Shown here: one piece after another, positions 36,140 to 44,117 of the stretch
Position numbering within the stretch: position 1 is the first letter of the stretch
Layout: the number at the start of each line of letters is the position of its first letter
Origin: Enterococcus sp. MMGLQ5-1
Lineage (GTDB): Bacteria; Bacillota; Bacilli; Lactobacillales; Streptococcaceae
Reading direction: 5' to 3'
Length of the DNA stretch: 64,000 bases
NCBI RefSeq assembly: GCF_013155265.1
Contig: NZ_JABJXU010000011.1
Location: 24,040 to 88,039 of the forward strand
Notes under the pieces: generated by a model
Database searches by the model: none
What the model saw: only the letters and a program-made list of their open reading frames with translations
What the model was told of the DNA's origin: nothing
Position numbers and translations under genes: made by a program

Positions 36140-38002
36140 ATGAAAAATTTTAAAAAAATGATTAAAGTTATATTACTTGGTTTGACATTGTATCTATCAG
36201 CTGAGTTATTGACCTCAAATCTTTCAATTATTAGTTCAGAAAGCATGACCTATGCTGCTGAAAAAGAGGCATATACCTGGGAAGAGATTTCCTATAATCC
36301 CAAAGATTTTGGTTTTGATGAGGAAAATGCTGATAATGGTCCTACTGAAAATTTTATTAGTATTGAAGGAGCAAAAATTTGGAGCTCTGGCGATTGGAGC
36401 GTTTATAATACTGATTTTGGTATTGCTCCGGGCACTAAAGAATATGAAGTGCTTTCTTCTCGAGTAGTGGTGAGTATAGGGGAAATTGCTAAACGGTCAG
36501 ATGGGAAGGTATTTGTTAAAGCTAGATATTCTTATGAACTGTCAGGTATCGGTGGTCCTGAAGTTTTTTGGATAGAAAAAGAATCAATAATGCCGGTAGA
36601 TGGACCTGATGATACCTATCAAGCATTAAGCATATCAGAAAAAGAAATGAGTAATTCGTACACTGCGACAGCTTTTGCTGAGGGATATCCAATTCATCTT
36701 TTTTATGCAAATTCTAAAATAGATCTGCCGCATCAAAAAATAGGACAAAGGCAAGGTAGCTATCTATATGATGTTATAGGAAAAGTAACGGCAGCCCAAC
36801 AGAGTAACAGAACCGGGATTATTTATTATAAATTAGAATTTATTTATAATAAAGGTTTGCGTGTGTCAAATTTTAGAAGCTATGATGTATGGCAATTACT
36901 CAATGGTGAAAGTGAAGAATTAACCTCTGTTTGGGTAGCCAAGGAATCGCTATCTGAAATTAAGTGGAAAAATATTACTGAGGCTAATACCTTTGAAAGT
37001 GATTATCCTTATAATCATTCTATTTTGGCTGTTGTTGGTGCCGAACCATCAAAGCCTAAGCAGCCATATCGCTATAAGACGGTAATATCGCCCGATTCAG
37101 AAACATCGCCAATCTTTTTTCCGACATCAGAACAAGAAATTAGCCCTACTGAAAGCTCAGCACTCACTACTGGACAAACGCTTGCGGCATTGGGATACAG
37201 TCAAGGTGCGACAGTTTGGGTAAAATCAGAATTTAAAGCTGAGCTCCAAAGCAGAATTGCACATAGTGATATTTACAAAAATGAGTATTTACTTGACGCG
37301 GGTGATTCTACTTTTTCTAAAGTTTCCTTTGGTGATGGCAAATGGTATTGGACAAGTAATCAATTCTTACTGGATGATTTATCTAATTCTACAGTATTAT
37401 TATTTCAAAATGGCGCGGTAAACCCTTCTTTAGGAAAGCCTCTTTATCAACTTATTCGTAATTCAATGAATACTGAGGGTCAGATAGTTTATCAAATTGA
37501 TGATTCCCTTGCGACTACCGACGCGGAACGTCAAAAATTTGCTGCTGTGGTGGCACAGGCCGCAGAGGGCTGGAATAATGCTCTAGGTGAAACAGTTATT
37601 ATAAAAGCTGAGAATAATAATAGTCCAAGTCTTAAAATTACGCTTCAAGCAGGCGGAGGGAATGCAGCAAGTGCTGGCGCTATGGGAATAGATATTGATG
37701 GCTTAAATCAAAATCAAGAACGCTTAAAAAGAATTATTCAGCATGAATTTGGGCATACCTTAGGACTTGATCATACGGGTGGTGTTGGTAACTACCCATA
37801 TATATTAGGCAATTCTAGTGATGTGATGTGGGACACCATATATACCATAAATGGTATCCCAAATGGTGATTCTCAAAGTATTTTTTCTCAAAATCATATT
37901 CAAACAGTTAAATTGATTCGGAAGAATGGTAACTTCTATAATCCAATATTAACTGTCAATAGAGGCTATTCGATTGATGATCCTCAAGCTATTAATGAAT
38001 AA
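36140..38002 (+). CDS. Secreted zinc metalloprotease, matrixin-like, with SH3-like modules
   Basis: Exported 620-residue protein. A signal peptide (KKMIKVILLGLTLYLSAELL, cleavage near residue 38-42) precedes two SH3-like or SLAP-like cell-wall modules (about 75-155 and 195-290), a Ser/Thr/Pro linker (about 330-350), a third module (about 355-430), and a C-terminal M10-type catalytic domain. The zinc motif is HEFGHTLGLDH (His535, His539, His545) with a Met-turn SDVMWD. No LPXTG follows, so attachment would be non-covalent. Substrate unknown; a surface, host or bacteriocin-like role cannot be told apart. Confidence 0.8.
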   Translation: MKNFKKMIKVILLGLTLYLSAELLTSNLSIISSESMTYAAEKEAYTWEEISYNPKDFGFDEENADNGPTENFISIEGAKIWSSGDWSVYNTDFGIAPGTKEYEVLSSRVVVSIGEIAKRSDGKVFVKARYSYELSGIGGPEVFWIEKESIMPVDGPDDTYQALSISEKEMSNSYTATAFAEGYPIHLFYANSKIDLPHQKIGQRQGSYLYDVIGKVTAAQQSNRTGIIYYKLEFIYNKGLRVSNFRSYDVWQLLNGESEELTSVWVAKESLSEIKWKNITEANTFESDYPYNHSILAVVGAEPSKPKQPYRYKTVISPDSETSPIFFPTSEQEISPTESSALTTGQTLAALGYSQGATVWVKSEFKAELQSRIAHSDIYKNEYLLDAGDSTFSKVSFGDGKWYWTSNQFLLDDLSNSTVLLFQNGAVNPSLGKPLYQLIRNSMNTEGQIVYQIDDSLATTDAERQKFAAVVAQAAEGWNNALGETVIIKAENNNSPSLKITLQAGGGNAASAGAMGIDIDGLNQNQERLKRIIQHEFGHTLGLDHTGGVGNYPYILGNSSDVMWDTIYTINGIPNGDSQSIFSQNHIQTVKLIRKNGNFYNPILTVNRGYSIDDPQAINE

Positions 38003-38103
38003 TTGTACAAGAGTAATATTATACTAGAAGTAATTTAAAAATATAGTAAATCGAAGTGCTTTTGGGTATTCGGAGTATTTGGTAGCAAATCTTATCAGAG
38101 CAA

Positions 38104-38136
38104 GTGAGTAGTCATAATAGTGCTACTCACTTTTTG
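38104..38136 (+). terminator. Terminator after the metalloprotease gene
   Basis: GTGAGTAG (38104-38111) pairs with CTACTCAC (38123-38130), followed by TTTTTG. Confidence 0.75.
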
Positions 38137-38404
38137 TTGTTCTCCAATAATTGCTATTTTAGAGCGCTTAAAGTACAGAGAGCCTATCAGAGAAGAATAC
38201 AACAAGAATACTATACGCCCATGGTGTCAAGAAGGTAGGCAATCAAAAATATTATCAATTGTTTGCGTAGTTTACTAAATCTGATGAACTTAACATTGAA
38301 GAAGGCAACCTGTTTAGTTTTTTATGAAAGCTAAAAAGTTAGCTCCGAGCCCTCTTAATGATTTTTACTAATGAAATAAATGTATTTATAATGGATTTCC
38401 GTTA
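38137..38404. other. Gene-free stretch with possible coding debris
   Basis: No intact ORF. Short frames such as LKVQRAYQRRIQQEYYTP and VKKVGNQKYYQLFA, each interrupted, hint at an eroded gene, but none is recognisable. Confidence 0.3.
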
Positions 38405-38710
38405 TTATAAATTAATTTTCCCCCAATTATTTAAGAAAAATAAGATAGGTACTAATTCTTTACCTTTTTCTGTAATCGAATATTCTACTTTAGGTGGTAT
38501 TTCATTAAAATCTGTTCTTTTTATTAAATCAACCTCAATCATAGTCTCTAAGCAGCGAGTAAGCATCACGTTAGTTATTCCGTCTACTTCTCTTTTTAAT
38601 TGATTAAATCGGATTGGATTGTGTTGCGAAATTACTCATAATATTTTTAACCGCCATTTTCCACCTAAAATATTCATGACTTTAGATACGCCACATTCAG
38701 CTTTAATCAT
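38405..38710 (-). pseudogene. HxlR-family regulator interrupted by an in-frame TGA
   Basis: Conceptual translation gives a full HxlR winged-helix protein of 101 codons: VMNILGGKWRLKIL at the start, RFNQLKREVDGITNVMLTR in the middle, and PPKVEYSITEKGKELVPIL near the end. Codon 25 (38638-38636) is TGA where the family normally has an aromatic or leucine residue, so one substitution (for example TGG to TGA) broke the gene. The frame, ribosome-binding site GGAGGAAAGCA and stop are otherwise intact, so inactivation is recent or readthrough occurs. It diverges from a nitroreductase gene, the usual partner. Confidence 0.82.
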
Positions 38711-38807
38711 TGCTTTCCTCCAAACTTACAGTAACAAAAAAGTGCGTACTTTATTTTTATATACCTAACATTATACTATATATAAAAATAGAAAAGAGAT
38801 GTTATAA

Positions 38808-39419
38808 ATGAATTATTTAGATTTTTTGAATGCCCGAGTATCTGTCAGAAATTTCGATTCGGATTATGTTATTGATGCATCGATTATTAAGGAAATAGTA
38901 AAAAATGCTGCTAATGCACCCTCCAGTAATAATTTTCAACCATGGAAAGTTATTGCAATAGTTAATAAGGAAAAGCAAGCAAAATTAAGGGAATTTGCTT
39001 TTGGGCAAAGACAGGTTGAAACTGCTTCTGTCGTTTTTGTAATATTTGGAGATTTAGAATTATATAATGTAGATAAAATTATGAATTTTAATTTAAATAA
39101 AGGCATTATAAATTTAAGTGATCTTGAGAGTAAATCTCATAGAGTACAAGCATATTTAAAAATGCATCCAGAGGATGCCAGCATAGAAGGATTAAAGTTT
39201 GATTTAGGGCTGTTTTCGATGAATTTGATGCATGCTGTCCGAGCATTTGGCTATGATTCAGTACCGATGAGGGGAGTAGATTTCAAAAGCGTTATGGATT
39301 ATTTAAATATACCTAACCACTATGAGCCAATGCTCTTATTACCTGTTGGTAAAGCTAGCAAAGCTGGTAATCCCCATATCCGCTATGAGCTCAGTGAATT
39401 TTTCCAGATAATAACGTAA
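38808..39419 (+). CDS. Nitroreductase family FMN oxidoreductase
   Basis: Flavoprotein of 203 residues that likely reduces nitro compounds or quinones with NAD(P)H. The N-terminal motif ARVSVRNFDSD and NAPSSNNFQPWK are typical FMN and substrate contacts. The C-terminal VPMRGVDF and LLPVGKASKAGNPHIR complete the fold. The divergent HxlR gene would be its natural redox or aldehyde-responsive regulator, but it is disrupted, so expression here may be unregulated. Confidence 0.88.
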   Translation: MNYLDFLNARVSVRNFDSDYVIDASIIKEIVKNAANAPSSNNFQPWKVIAIVNKEKQAKLREFAFGQRQVETASVVFVIFGDLELYNVDKIMNFNLNKGIINLSDLESKSHRVQAYLKMHPEDASIEGLKFDLGLFSMNLMHAVRAFGYDSVPMRGVDFKSVMDYLNIPNHYEPMLLLPVGKASKAGNPHIRYELSEFFQIIT

Positions 39420-39539
39420 CTATTATAAAGGATTGATTATATAAAACGCTCATTTTTACAATAAATTTACATATTTTTTCTCTAATTTACATATAATTTC
39501 GTTATCCTAAAGATTGTATTATTTACTCTAGGAGGTTGC

Positions 39540-41201
39540 ATGAAAAAGATTAAGTTTAAGCAATTTTTAGGAATACTGTTATTAATAATAACCACATCAA
39601 TTGTTTCAATCCACGGCGAAGTAAAGTCAGAAACACGCTACGACATACCGATTTCTGATATTCAGCCTACTCAAGCAAGTGTTGGAAAAGCACAAATCGC
39701 AGCTAAAATTTTGGGTTATTTAGACGAGACACAAACGAGCCTGACCGAAGATTATTTCAAGGATTTTAATGATGATAATGGCTATAGTAAGGGTAATTAT
39801 TTGGTAAATGGACAGGCACTAAAGGATAAAACGCTCTATTCTAGTGCCAGTATTCGCCAAAGCATACCAAATGCCGAGGTGCTTGGAGGCAATCTACCCA
39901 AGGTGCCTGTTATCCTCGGTCCAAATGGTAAGCTTTATGCAACAGATGGTCATCATGGTAGCACAACCTATCTATATATTTTTAATCAGTACGGACTTGG
40001 CAGCGATCAAATAAATGTTGAAGTCATTGCTGATTATAGTAGTTTAACGACTGAAGCTTTTTATCAAACACTTATTAATAATAATCAGTTCTTTTCAAAA
40101 GCTTTCAATGTAAACAGCGGTAAGTATGAAGCGTTTGATTTATCAAAAATAGCAACTAGTATGATTCCTAGCCAATTTGCAAACGATCCTTTTCGCAGTC
40201 TTGCTTATTTTTGGCGAAAAAGTGCAATTGATAAGGATTTAGTTTCGGTCAATTTTGCCGAATTTTACCTAGGTGAATTTTTAACTGAAACGGGTGAATT
40301 TCAAAAGCTAAGCTTTGAAACAGCTGATGACTATATAGCTGCATTTAATAAAGGGAACGAAATTCTTGAAAAATTAATTAACGGTGATACAGTCTATACC
40401 AATCTTTTTGATCAGGTGATCACTCAAAAATATCATATTTCTAGTGCTGAATTAGGTGTGCAATCGGCTTTTGATGCTTCTAAGACAGCTGCGCAAAAAG
40501 AAAAACTGGTCAATTCACTTAGCTTATTATTTAATTTACCGAGCCTATTAGCTTCAAACACCGAGCTTTTTCCAGTGACAGAAGTAATCGACACAGCTAA
40601 TCTAACAGCAGCAATCGCTGATTTTCAAAGGCTAAATTCAACAATATATAATGAACAAAGCTATCAATCAGTTGCTAATCTTATTGTTCAAGCACAAAGC
40701 CTACTCAATGATTCAACTGCTACACAGGCTTCAATTGATGAATTAACGACAAAAATTCAAGAGGCAATGGCTGCTTTAAGTCTTGCTCAAGTACCATTAA
40801 ATACCGCACAATTTTCAATCTTAGCGGCTCAATTTGAACAATTAATTCAAGAAAATTATGATTCAGCGAGCTACCAAGAAATTGTTGAGCTAATTTCAAA
40901 AATTAAGTCATGGATTCAGCAGCAGGGGACCCAAGAAGGCTTGGATCAAATGACCGAACAATTAAGTAATAAGATTAATAATTTAAAAATAATTACACCG
41001 AAATCAACTATAGAAAATGCTCAATCTATAGAAAAATCCAATGATAACGTCAAAATACCTAGTGAAAATACAAGTGATTCGCCCCCAAAATTGCCAATCA
41101 CTGGCTCAACCGCTCAAAATTCGATTTTTACTAGCTTGGGAATACTCTTGATTACAGGTGTGTTGTCACTCACTTATTTTAAAAATAAAGAAATGCGATA
41201 A
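39540..41201 (+). CDS. LPXTG-anchored surface protein with ParB/sulfiredoxin-like domain and FIVAR-like repeats
   Basis: Cell-wall protein of 553 residues. A signal peptide (about 1-30) is followed by a ParB-like nuclease or Srx-fold domain (about 35-300) with ISDIQPTQASVGKAQ, VPVILGPNGKLYATDGHHGS (Asp136, His138, His139). Two FIVAR-like helical repeats follow (about 350-415 and 420-485, ANLTAAIADFQRL...), then a sorting signal LPITG (518-522), hydrophobic helix and KNKEMR tail. The ATG follows AGGAGG. This domain class is known in secreted proteins, but its surface function is undefined. Confidence 0.82.
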   Translation: MKKIKFKQFLGILLLIITTSIVSIHGEVKSETRYDIPISDIQPTQASVGKAQIAAKILGYLDETQTSLTEDYFKDFNDDNGYSKGNYLVNGQALKDKTLYSSASIRQSIPNAEVLGGNLPKVPVILGPNGKLYATDGHHGSTTYLYIFNQYGLGSDQINVEVIADYSSLTTEAFYQTLINNNQFFSKAFNVNSGKYEAFDLSKIATSMIPSQFANDPFRSLAYFWRKSAIDKDLVSVNFAEFYLGEFLTETGEFQKLSFETADDYIAAFNKGNEILEKLINGDTVYTNLFDQVITQKYHISSAELGVQSAFDASKTAAQKEKLVNSLSLLFNLPSLLASNTELFPVTEVIDTANLTAAIADFQRLNSTIYNEQSYQSVANLIVQAQSLLNDSTATQASIDELTTKIQEAMAALSLAQVPLNTAQFSILAAQFEQLIQENYDSASYQEIVELISKIKSWIQQQGTQEGLDQMTEQLSNKINNLKIITPKSTIENAQSIEKSNDNVKIPSENTSDSPPKLPITGSTAQNSIFTSLGILLITGVLSLTYFKNKEMR

Positions 41202-41204
41202 AAT

Positions 41205-41247
41205 ACGGCAGCTGCTAGGAAATATTCTAACAGCTGTCGTTTATATT
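41205..41247 (+). terminator. Terminator after the LPXTG protein gene
   Basis: ACGGCAGCTGCTAG (41205-41218) pairs with CTAACAGCTGTCGT (41227-41240), followed by TTATATTT. Confidence 0.75.
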
Positions 41248-41280
41248 TAATTATACTATTGACTACTTTATTAAAAAGCA

Positions 41281-41306
41281 CAAAAAAGACACCTAATTCG
41301 GTGTCT
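41281..41306 (-). terminator. Terminator of rpmF-rpmG
   Basis: On the minus strand AGACACC, a 6-nt loop and GGTGTCT, followed by T6. Confidence 0.85.
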
Positions 41307-41357
41307 GAATATCTACTAATTTTTTCTAATCAAATAACTAGAGAAAAAAAGTAAAGC

Positions 41358-41507
41358 TTATTTTACTTCTTTAAAAATTACGTGTTTACGTAATTTTGGT
41401 GAATATTTTTTTAATTCCAAACGATCTGGGTTGTTACGTTTGTTCTTTTGAGTAAGATATAAACGTTCACCAGATTCTTTGTGCTCTAATGTAATATTAA
41501 CACGCAT
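41358..41507 (-). CDS. rpmG: 50S ribosomal protein L33
   Basis: Small ribosomal protein of 49 residues, [20 protein letters not shown] at the start and [14 protein letters not shown] at the end. The two CxxC zinc ribbons of the C+ form are absent, so this is the zinc-independent (C-) paralogue, often used when zinc is scarce. The start is supported by GGGAGG 7 nt upstream. It lies 25 nt behind rpmF on the same strand. A zinc-containing copy would be elsewhere in the genome. Confidence 0.95.
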   Translation of the reverse strand: MRVNITLEHKESGERLYLTQKNKRNNPDRLELKKYSPKLRKHVIFKEVK

Positions 41508-41532
41508 GTTCTTGCCTCCCGATTATAATTGA

Positions 41533-41703
41533 TTAGTCTTTAGTTACTTTGCGTCCTTTGTAATAGCCTTTTAAGGATACACGATGAGAACGGTGGTAGT
41601 CGCCAGTTGTTTCGTCAAAAGAAACAGTTGGTGCAGTTAAATTATAATGCGTACGGCGTTTGTTTTTCTTCGCTTTAGAAGTTTTACGAGCTGGTACAGC
41701 CAT
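41533..41703 (-). CDS. rpmF: 50S ribosomal protein L32
   Basis: Ribosomal protein of 56 residues beginning [20 protein letters not shown], the canonical L32 start. A longer frame from 41745 is ignored because GAGGG lies inside it, just before the ATG at 41703. The CxxC...C zinc ribbon of some L32 proteins is missing, as in L33 next door, so both ribosomal proteins here are zinc-free types. Confidence 0.96.
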   Translation of the reverse strand: MAVPARKTSKAKKNKRRTHYNLTAPTVSFDETTGDYHRSHRVSLKGYYKGRKVTKD

Positions 41704-41814
41704 GGATAAAATCCCTCTTTTCTGATAATATTTTCCGATTTTCACAGATACTTGAATAGTTTATCATGATTTTAAATAGGTTTCAAGCGTTTTGTAAAGT
41801 ATTTTTGCTTTACG

Positions 41815-42170
41815 CTAAAAAGCTGAAACGACCGCTTAACACCGTACAAATTTAGGAAAAAGGCGTAAGCGAGCTTCAGCTCGTGCGCACTTTTTATCTA
41901 ATTTGCTAGGTGTTGGTCGTTGAAGCTAGATTGTCTAAAAAGCGTTCAACCGCATTCAGCGCCGTACAAATTTAGGAAAAACTTGATGAAACGCTCTTTA
42001 CTTTAACTTGACTTTCTCTAATTTGCTAGGTGTTGCGTTTGAAAAGCAGGATTACAAAAAAGCATCCAACCACGTTCAGTGCATTAAGCGTCCTGACGTA
42101 TCCAGATACCTTGTAAGCTTAAAATTATTTTTTCACCAACTCTGCTGGGTGTTATCGCTAAAGTCCATTT
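41815..42170 (+). repeat. Array of three 120-bp hairpin units
   Basis: Units begin at 41821, 41941 and 42061, exactly 120 bp apart. Units 1 and 2 share CCGTACAAATTTAGGAAAAA (41842 and 41962) and CTAATTTGCTAGGTGTTG. Each unit is itself an imperfect inverted repeat: AACACC...CAAATTTAG pairs with CTAATTTG...GGTGTT, and in unit 1 the stem extends to AGCT..AACGACC / GGTCGTT..AGCT. Unit 3 is the most diverged. The linker TTGAAGCTAGATTGTCTAAA between units 1 and 2 recurs in two other places. No ORF is supported. Confidence 0.85.
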
Positions 42171-42177
42171 CAATACT

Positions 42178-42222
42178 CTAGAAAAATTTTCTAGCATTCA
42201 AGCGTTATAAAATGCTTCTAGC
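42178..42222 (-). terminator. Terminator of thiT
   Basis: On the minus strand CTAGAAGCATT pairs with AATGCTAG, followed by AAAATTTTT. A second small palindrome CTAGAAAAATTTTCTAG (42178-42194) overlaps. Confidence 0.65.
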
Positions 42223-42771
42223 TTAGGGATTGAGTAGCTTAGGCGCCTTTTTGACCAAAATAACAAGAATAATGCTGATTAGGACTGCGTTGGCTAAGGC
42301 ACTTGTGCCATTCATAACGAATGAATACCAATATGGACTCATCCCCTTAGGTGCGTAGCTGCCCCAGAAGATAACACCAGCGAGAAAATGCCAAAACCAG
42401 CGCGCAATGACACCAGTAAACACTGAAGCAATAAGCCATGGCACATTATTTCTTTTTGTTTTGACTTGATGGGCAAAGATACCAACCAGTCCTCCGAAGG
42501 CAAAGGCAATTGGGTATTCAATGATTACTTGGATGGCTGTTAGAATAAATGCTTTACCACTAATAATTGAGAGTAAGCCCCAAATGAACCCAGCTGTCAT
42601 GGCAGGTAGAAAGCCTCGGCGAAAGGCTAAAATTGCAAGTGGAATCAAGCCAAGTGAAATATCAATTGCGGCATTGGCTGTCTGTACTGGAATGTAGCTA
42701 AGCGCAAAGGCAACAGCGGCAATTACCGCGATTTCAACTAAGGTTGTGATGCTGTGCTTTGAATTGGACAA
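42223..42771 (-). CDS. thiT: Thiamin ECF transporter S component ThiT
   Basis: Substrate-binding membrane subunit of the group II ECF thiamin transporter, six helices. Recognisable family segments are IPVQTANAAIDISLGLIPL, the thiamin-site FIWGLLS, EYPIAFAFGG and ARWFWHFLAGVIFWG. The frame could start at TTG 42798, but GGAGG lies within that extension. The TTG at 42771, 8 nt after GGAGG, is the better start (182 residues). The EcfA/A'/T module is not in this window. A TPP riboswitch upstream confirms the vitamin. Confidence 0.95.
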   Translation of the reverse strand: MSNSKHSITTLVEIAVIAAVAFALSYIPVQTANAAIDISLGLIPLAILAFRRGFLPAMTAGFIWGLLSIISGKAFILTAIQVIIEYPIAFAFGGLVGIFAHQVKTKRNNVPWLIASVFTGVIARWFWHFLAGVIFWGSYAPKGMSPYWYSFVMNGTSALANAVLISIILVILVKKAPKLLNP

Positions 42772-42779
42772 AATAAAAA

Positions 42780-42802
42780 CCTCCTGTTTTTTGGACAAGA
42801 GG
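42780..42802 (-). promoter_or_regulatory. Shine-Dalgarno-sequestering hairpin of thiT
   Basis: On the minus strand CCTCTTGT (42802-42795) pairs over eight positions, one a G-U, with ACAGGAGG (42787-42780). The thiT ribosome-binding site is therefore inside the stem. TTTTTATTTT follows, so the same hairpin could also terminate transcription. It is the likely expression platform of the riboswitch. Confidence 0.7.
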
Positions 42803-42857
42803 GACTGTTATCAATGTTTAAAGAACGATTAAAGCTTATTTCACCCTAATCATTCTA

Positions 42858-42940
42858 ATCACATCCCTACGCTCGTCTTAACGAGATCAGGTTTTGAGGG
42901 TCTAGACCGAAGCCATTCTCAACAAAAGTTCCCCTTGTGT
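42858..42940 (-). promoter_or_regulatory. TPP (THI-box) riboswitch
   Basis: On the minus strand the conserved THI-box elements appear in order: AAGGGGAACT, TTGAGAATGG, AGACCCTCAAAACCTGATCT and GACGAGCGTAGGGATGTG. They form the known P1-P5 arrangement that binds thiamin pyrophosphate. It lies about 90 nt before thiT. Confidence 0.95.
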
Positions 42941-43139
42941 TATATTATTTCCTCACTAGCATAACGATATAAGACTTTATTGTCAAGATAAAACGGTCAA
43001 ACCTCAACATATAAATTAAAACTATAGCTAAGGATAAAAAGATAGAATTATTTTTGCTGATAAATCAATGATAAAATTAGCTTGATTTAAACTGAAAGCA
43101 GATTTTGTTATAAATAATATATATAGGGGCGAAATAATA

Positions 43140-44003
43140 ATGAAAATTAATGAGATTTATCAAAAGGCGAGGCAAGAAAAACGACCGGTTATTTCTTTAG
43201 AAATATTTCCACCAAAACAACAAAATGGAATAGAGACCATTTTTCAAACAATTGATCAATTAACTGCCAAGCCTGATTATATTAGTGTTACCTATGGTGC
43301 TGCAGGTAGTCTGACGAGTTCAAATAAAACATTAGAAATTGCTAAAAGAATTAAAACAGATTATGGTATTGAAGCCTTGCACCATCTAACCTCCATTATG
43401 AATAGCCGGCATGAGATTGATCACATTGTTGCAGAAATAAAATTAGCAGGAATTGAAAATATTCTTGCATTACGTGGTGATATTCCAAAGGGTGTGACTC
43501 ATTTTCCAAATGATTTTATTTATGCCAAGGAATTGATTGAGGAAATCAAACAAATTGGTGACTTTTCAATTGGTGCAGCCTGTTATCCCGAAGGTCATAT
43601 TGATGAAAAGGCCAATCGTGAAAATATCCAGCATCTATTGGAGAAAGAGCAGGCGGGTGCAGATTTCTTTATTTCACAATTATTTTTTGATAACCAAGCC
43701 TTTTATGATTTACTAGATGCTCGCCGCAAAGCACGGATTACTGCTCCGATTGCAGCAGGAATTATGCCGATTATGACTGTTTCACAAGTTGAAAAAATGA
43801 TTTACTTTGGTGCCAGCTTACCAGTAGAGCTGATTAAAATTATTCACCGTTATCAAGATTCACCAGAGGATTTGCAAAAGGCAGGATTAGAATTTGCATT
43901 TAAGCAAATTGATGAGCTGATCGAAAATGGCGTTTCTGGGGTTCATGTTTATACAATGAATCGGCCAATTATTGCCAATGCGATTATGGATCGATATAAA
44001 TAA
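43140..44003 (+). CDS. metF: 5,10-methylenetetrahydrofolate reductase
   Basis: FAD enzyme that makes 5-methyl-THF, the methyl donor for methionine synthase. The TIM-barrel signatures are SLEIFPPKQQNG (catalytic Glu), SVTYGAAGS, LALRGDIPKG, ACYPEGH and FISQLFFDN. The length of 287 residues is normal for the bacterial form. It heads a methionine cluster with the two metH parts. No SAM riboswitch or T-box was seen in the 200 bp upstream. Confidence 0.95.
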   Translation: MKINEIYQKARQEKRPVISLEIFPPKQQNGIETIFQTIDQLTAKPDYISVTYGAAGSLTSSNKTLEIAKRIKTDYGIEALHHLTSIMNSRHEIDHIVAEIKLAGIENILALRGDIPKGVTHFPNDFIYAKELIEEIKQIGDFSIGAACYPEGHIDEKANRENIQHLLEKEQAGADFFISQLFFDNQAFYDLLDARRKARITAPIAAGIMPIMTVSQVEKMIYFGASLPVELIKIIHRYQDSPEDLQKAGLEFAFKQIDELIENGVSGVHVYTMNRPIIANAIMDRYK

Positions 44004-44117
44004 GCGTCTAGAAAAGAGATAGGCTGGCGTCCTTTAATACGGTATAATAACAACATATCTAAAAAGTATCAGCTAGTGCTTGACACTGGCTTTTCATTTA
44101 TTAAAAGGGGGGGAGAA

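Noticed and set aside
38358..38603. 81-codon forward frame
   Set aside because: It is the antisense shadow of the HxlR pseudogene, which has clear family similarity on the minus strand.
38405..38710. Selenocysteine TGA in the HxlR gene
   Set aside because: HxlR proteins are not selenoproteins, the position is not a catalytic cysteine, and no SECIS-like element or sel genes were seen. A nonsense mutation is simpler.
39540..41201. Chromosome-partitioning ParB
   Set aside because: The protein has a signal peptide and LPITG anchor, lacks the ParB helix-turn-helix and has no parA neighbour.
41815..42170. CRISPR-like periodicity
   Set aside because: The period is 120 bp, and each unit is an inverted repeat without a separable short repeat and unique spacer. 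No cas genes are in the window.
42940..43139. SAM riboswitch, T-box or cobalamin riboswitch controlling the methionine cluster
   Set aside because: None of the conserved motifs (for example the T-box GGTGG, the S-box core or the B12-box) was found in the leader of metF or before the DUF4430 gene.
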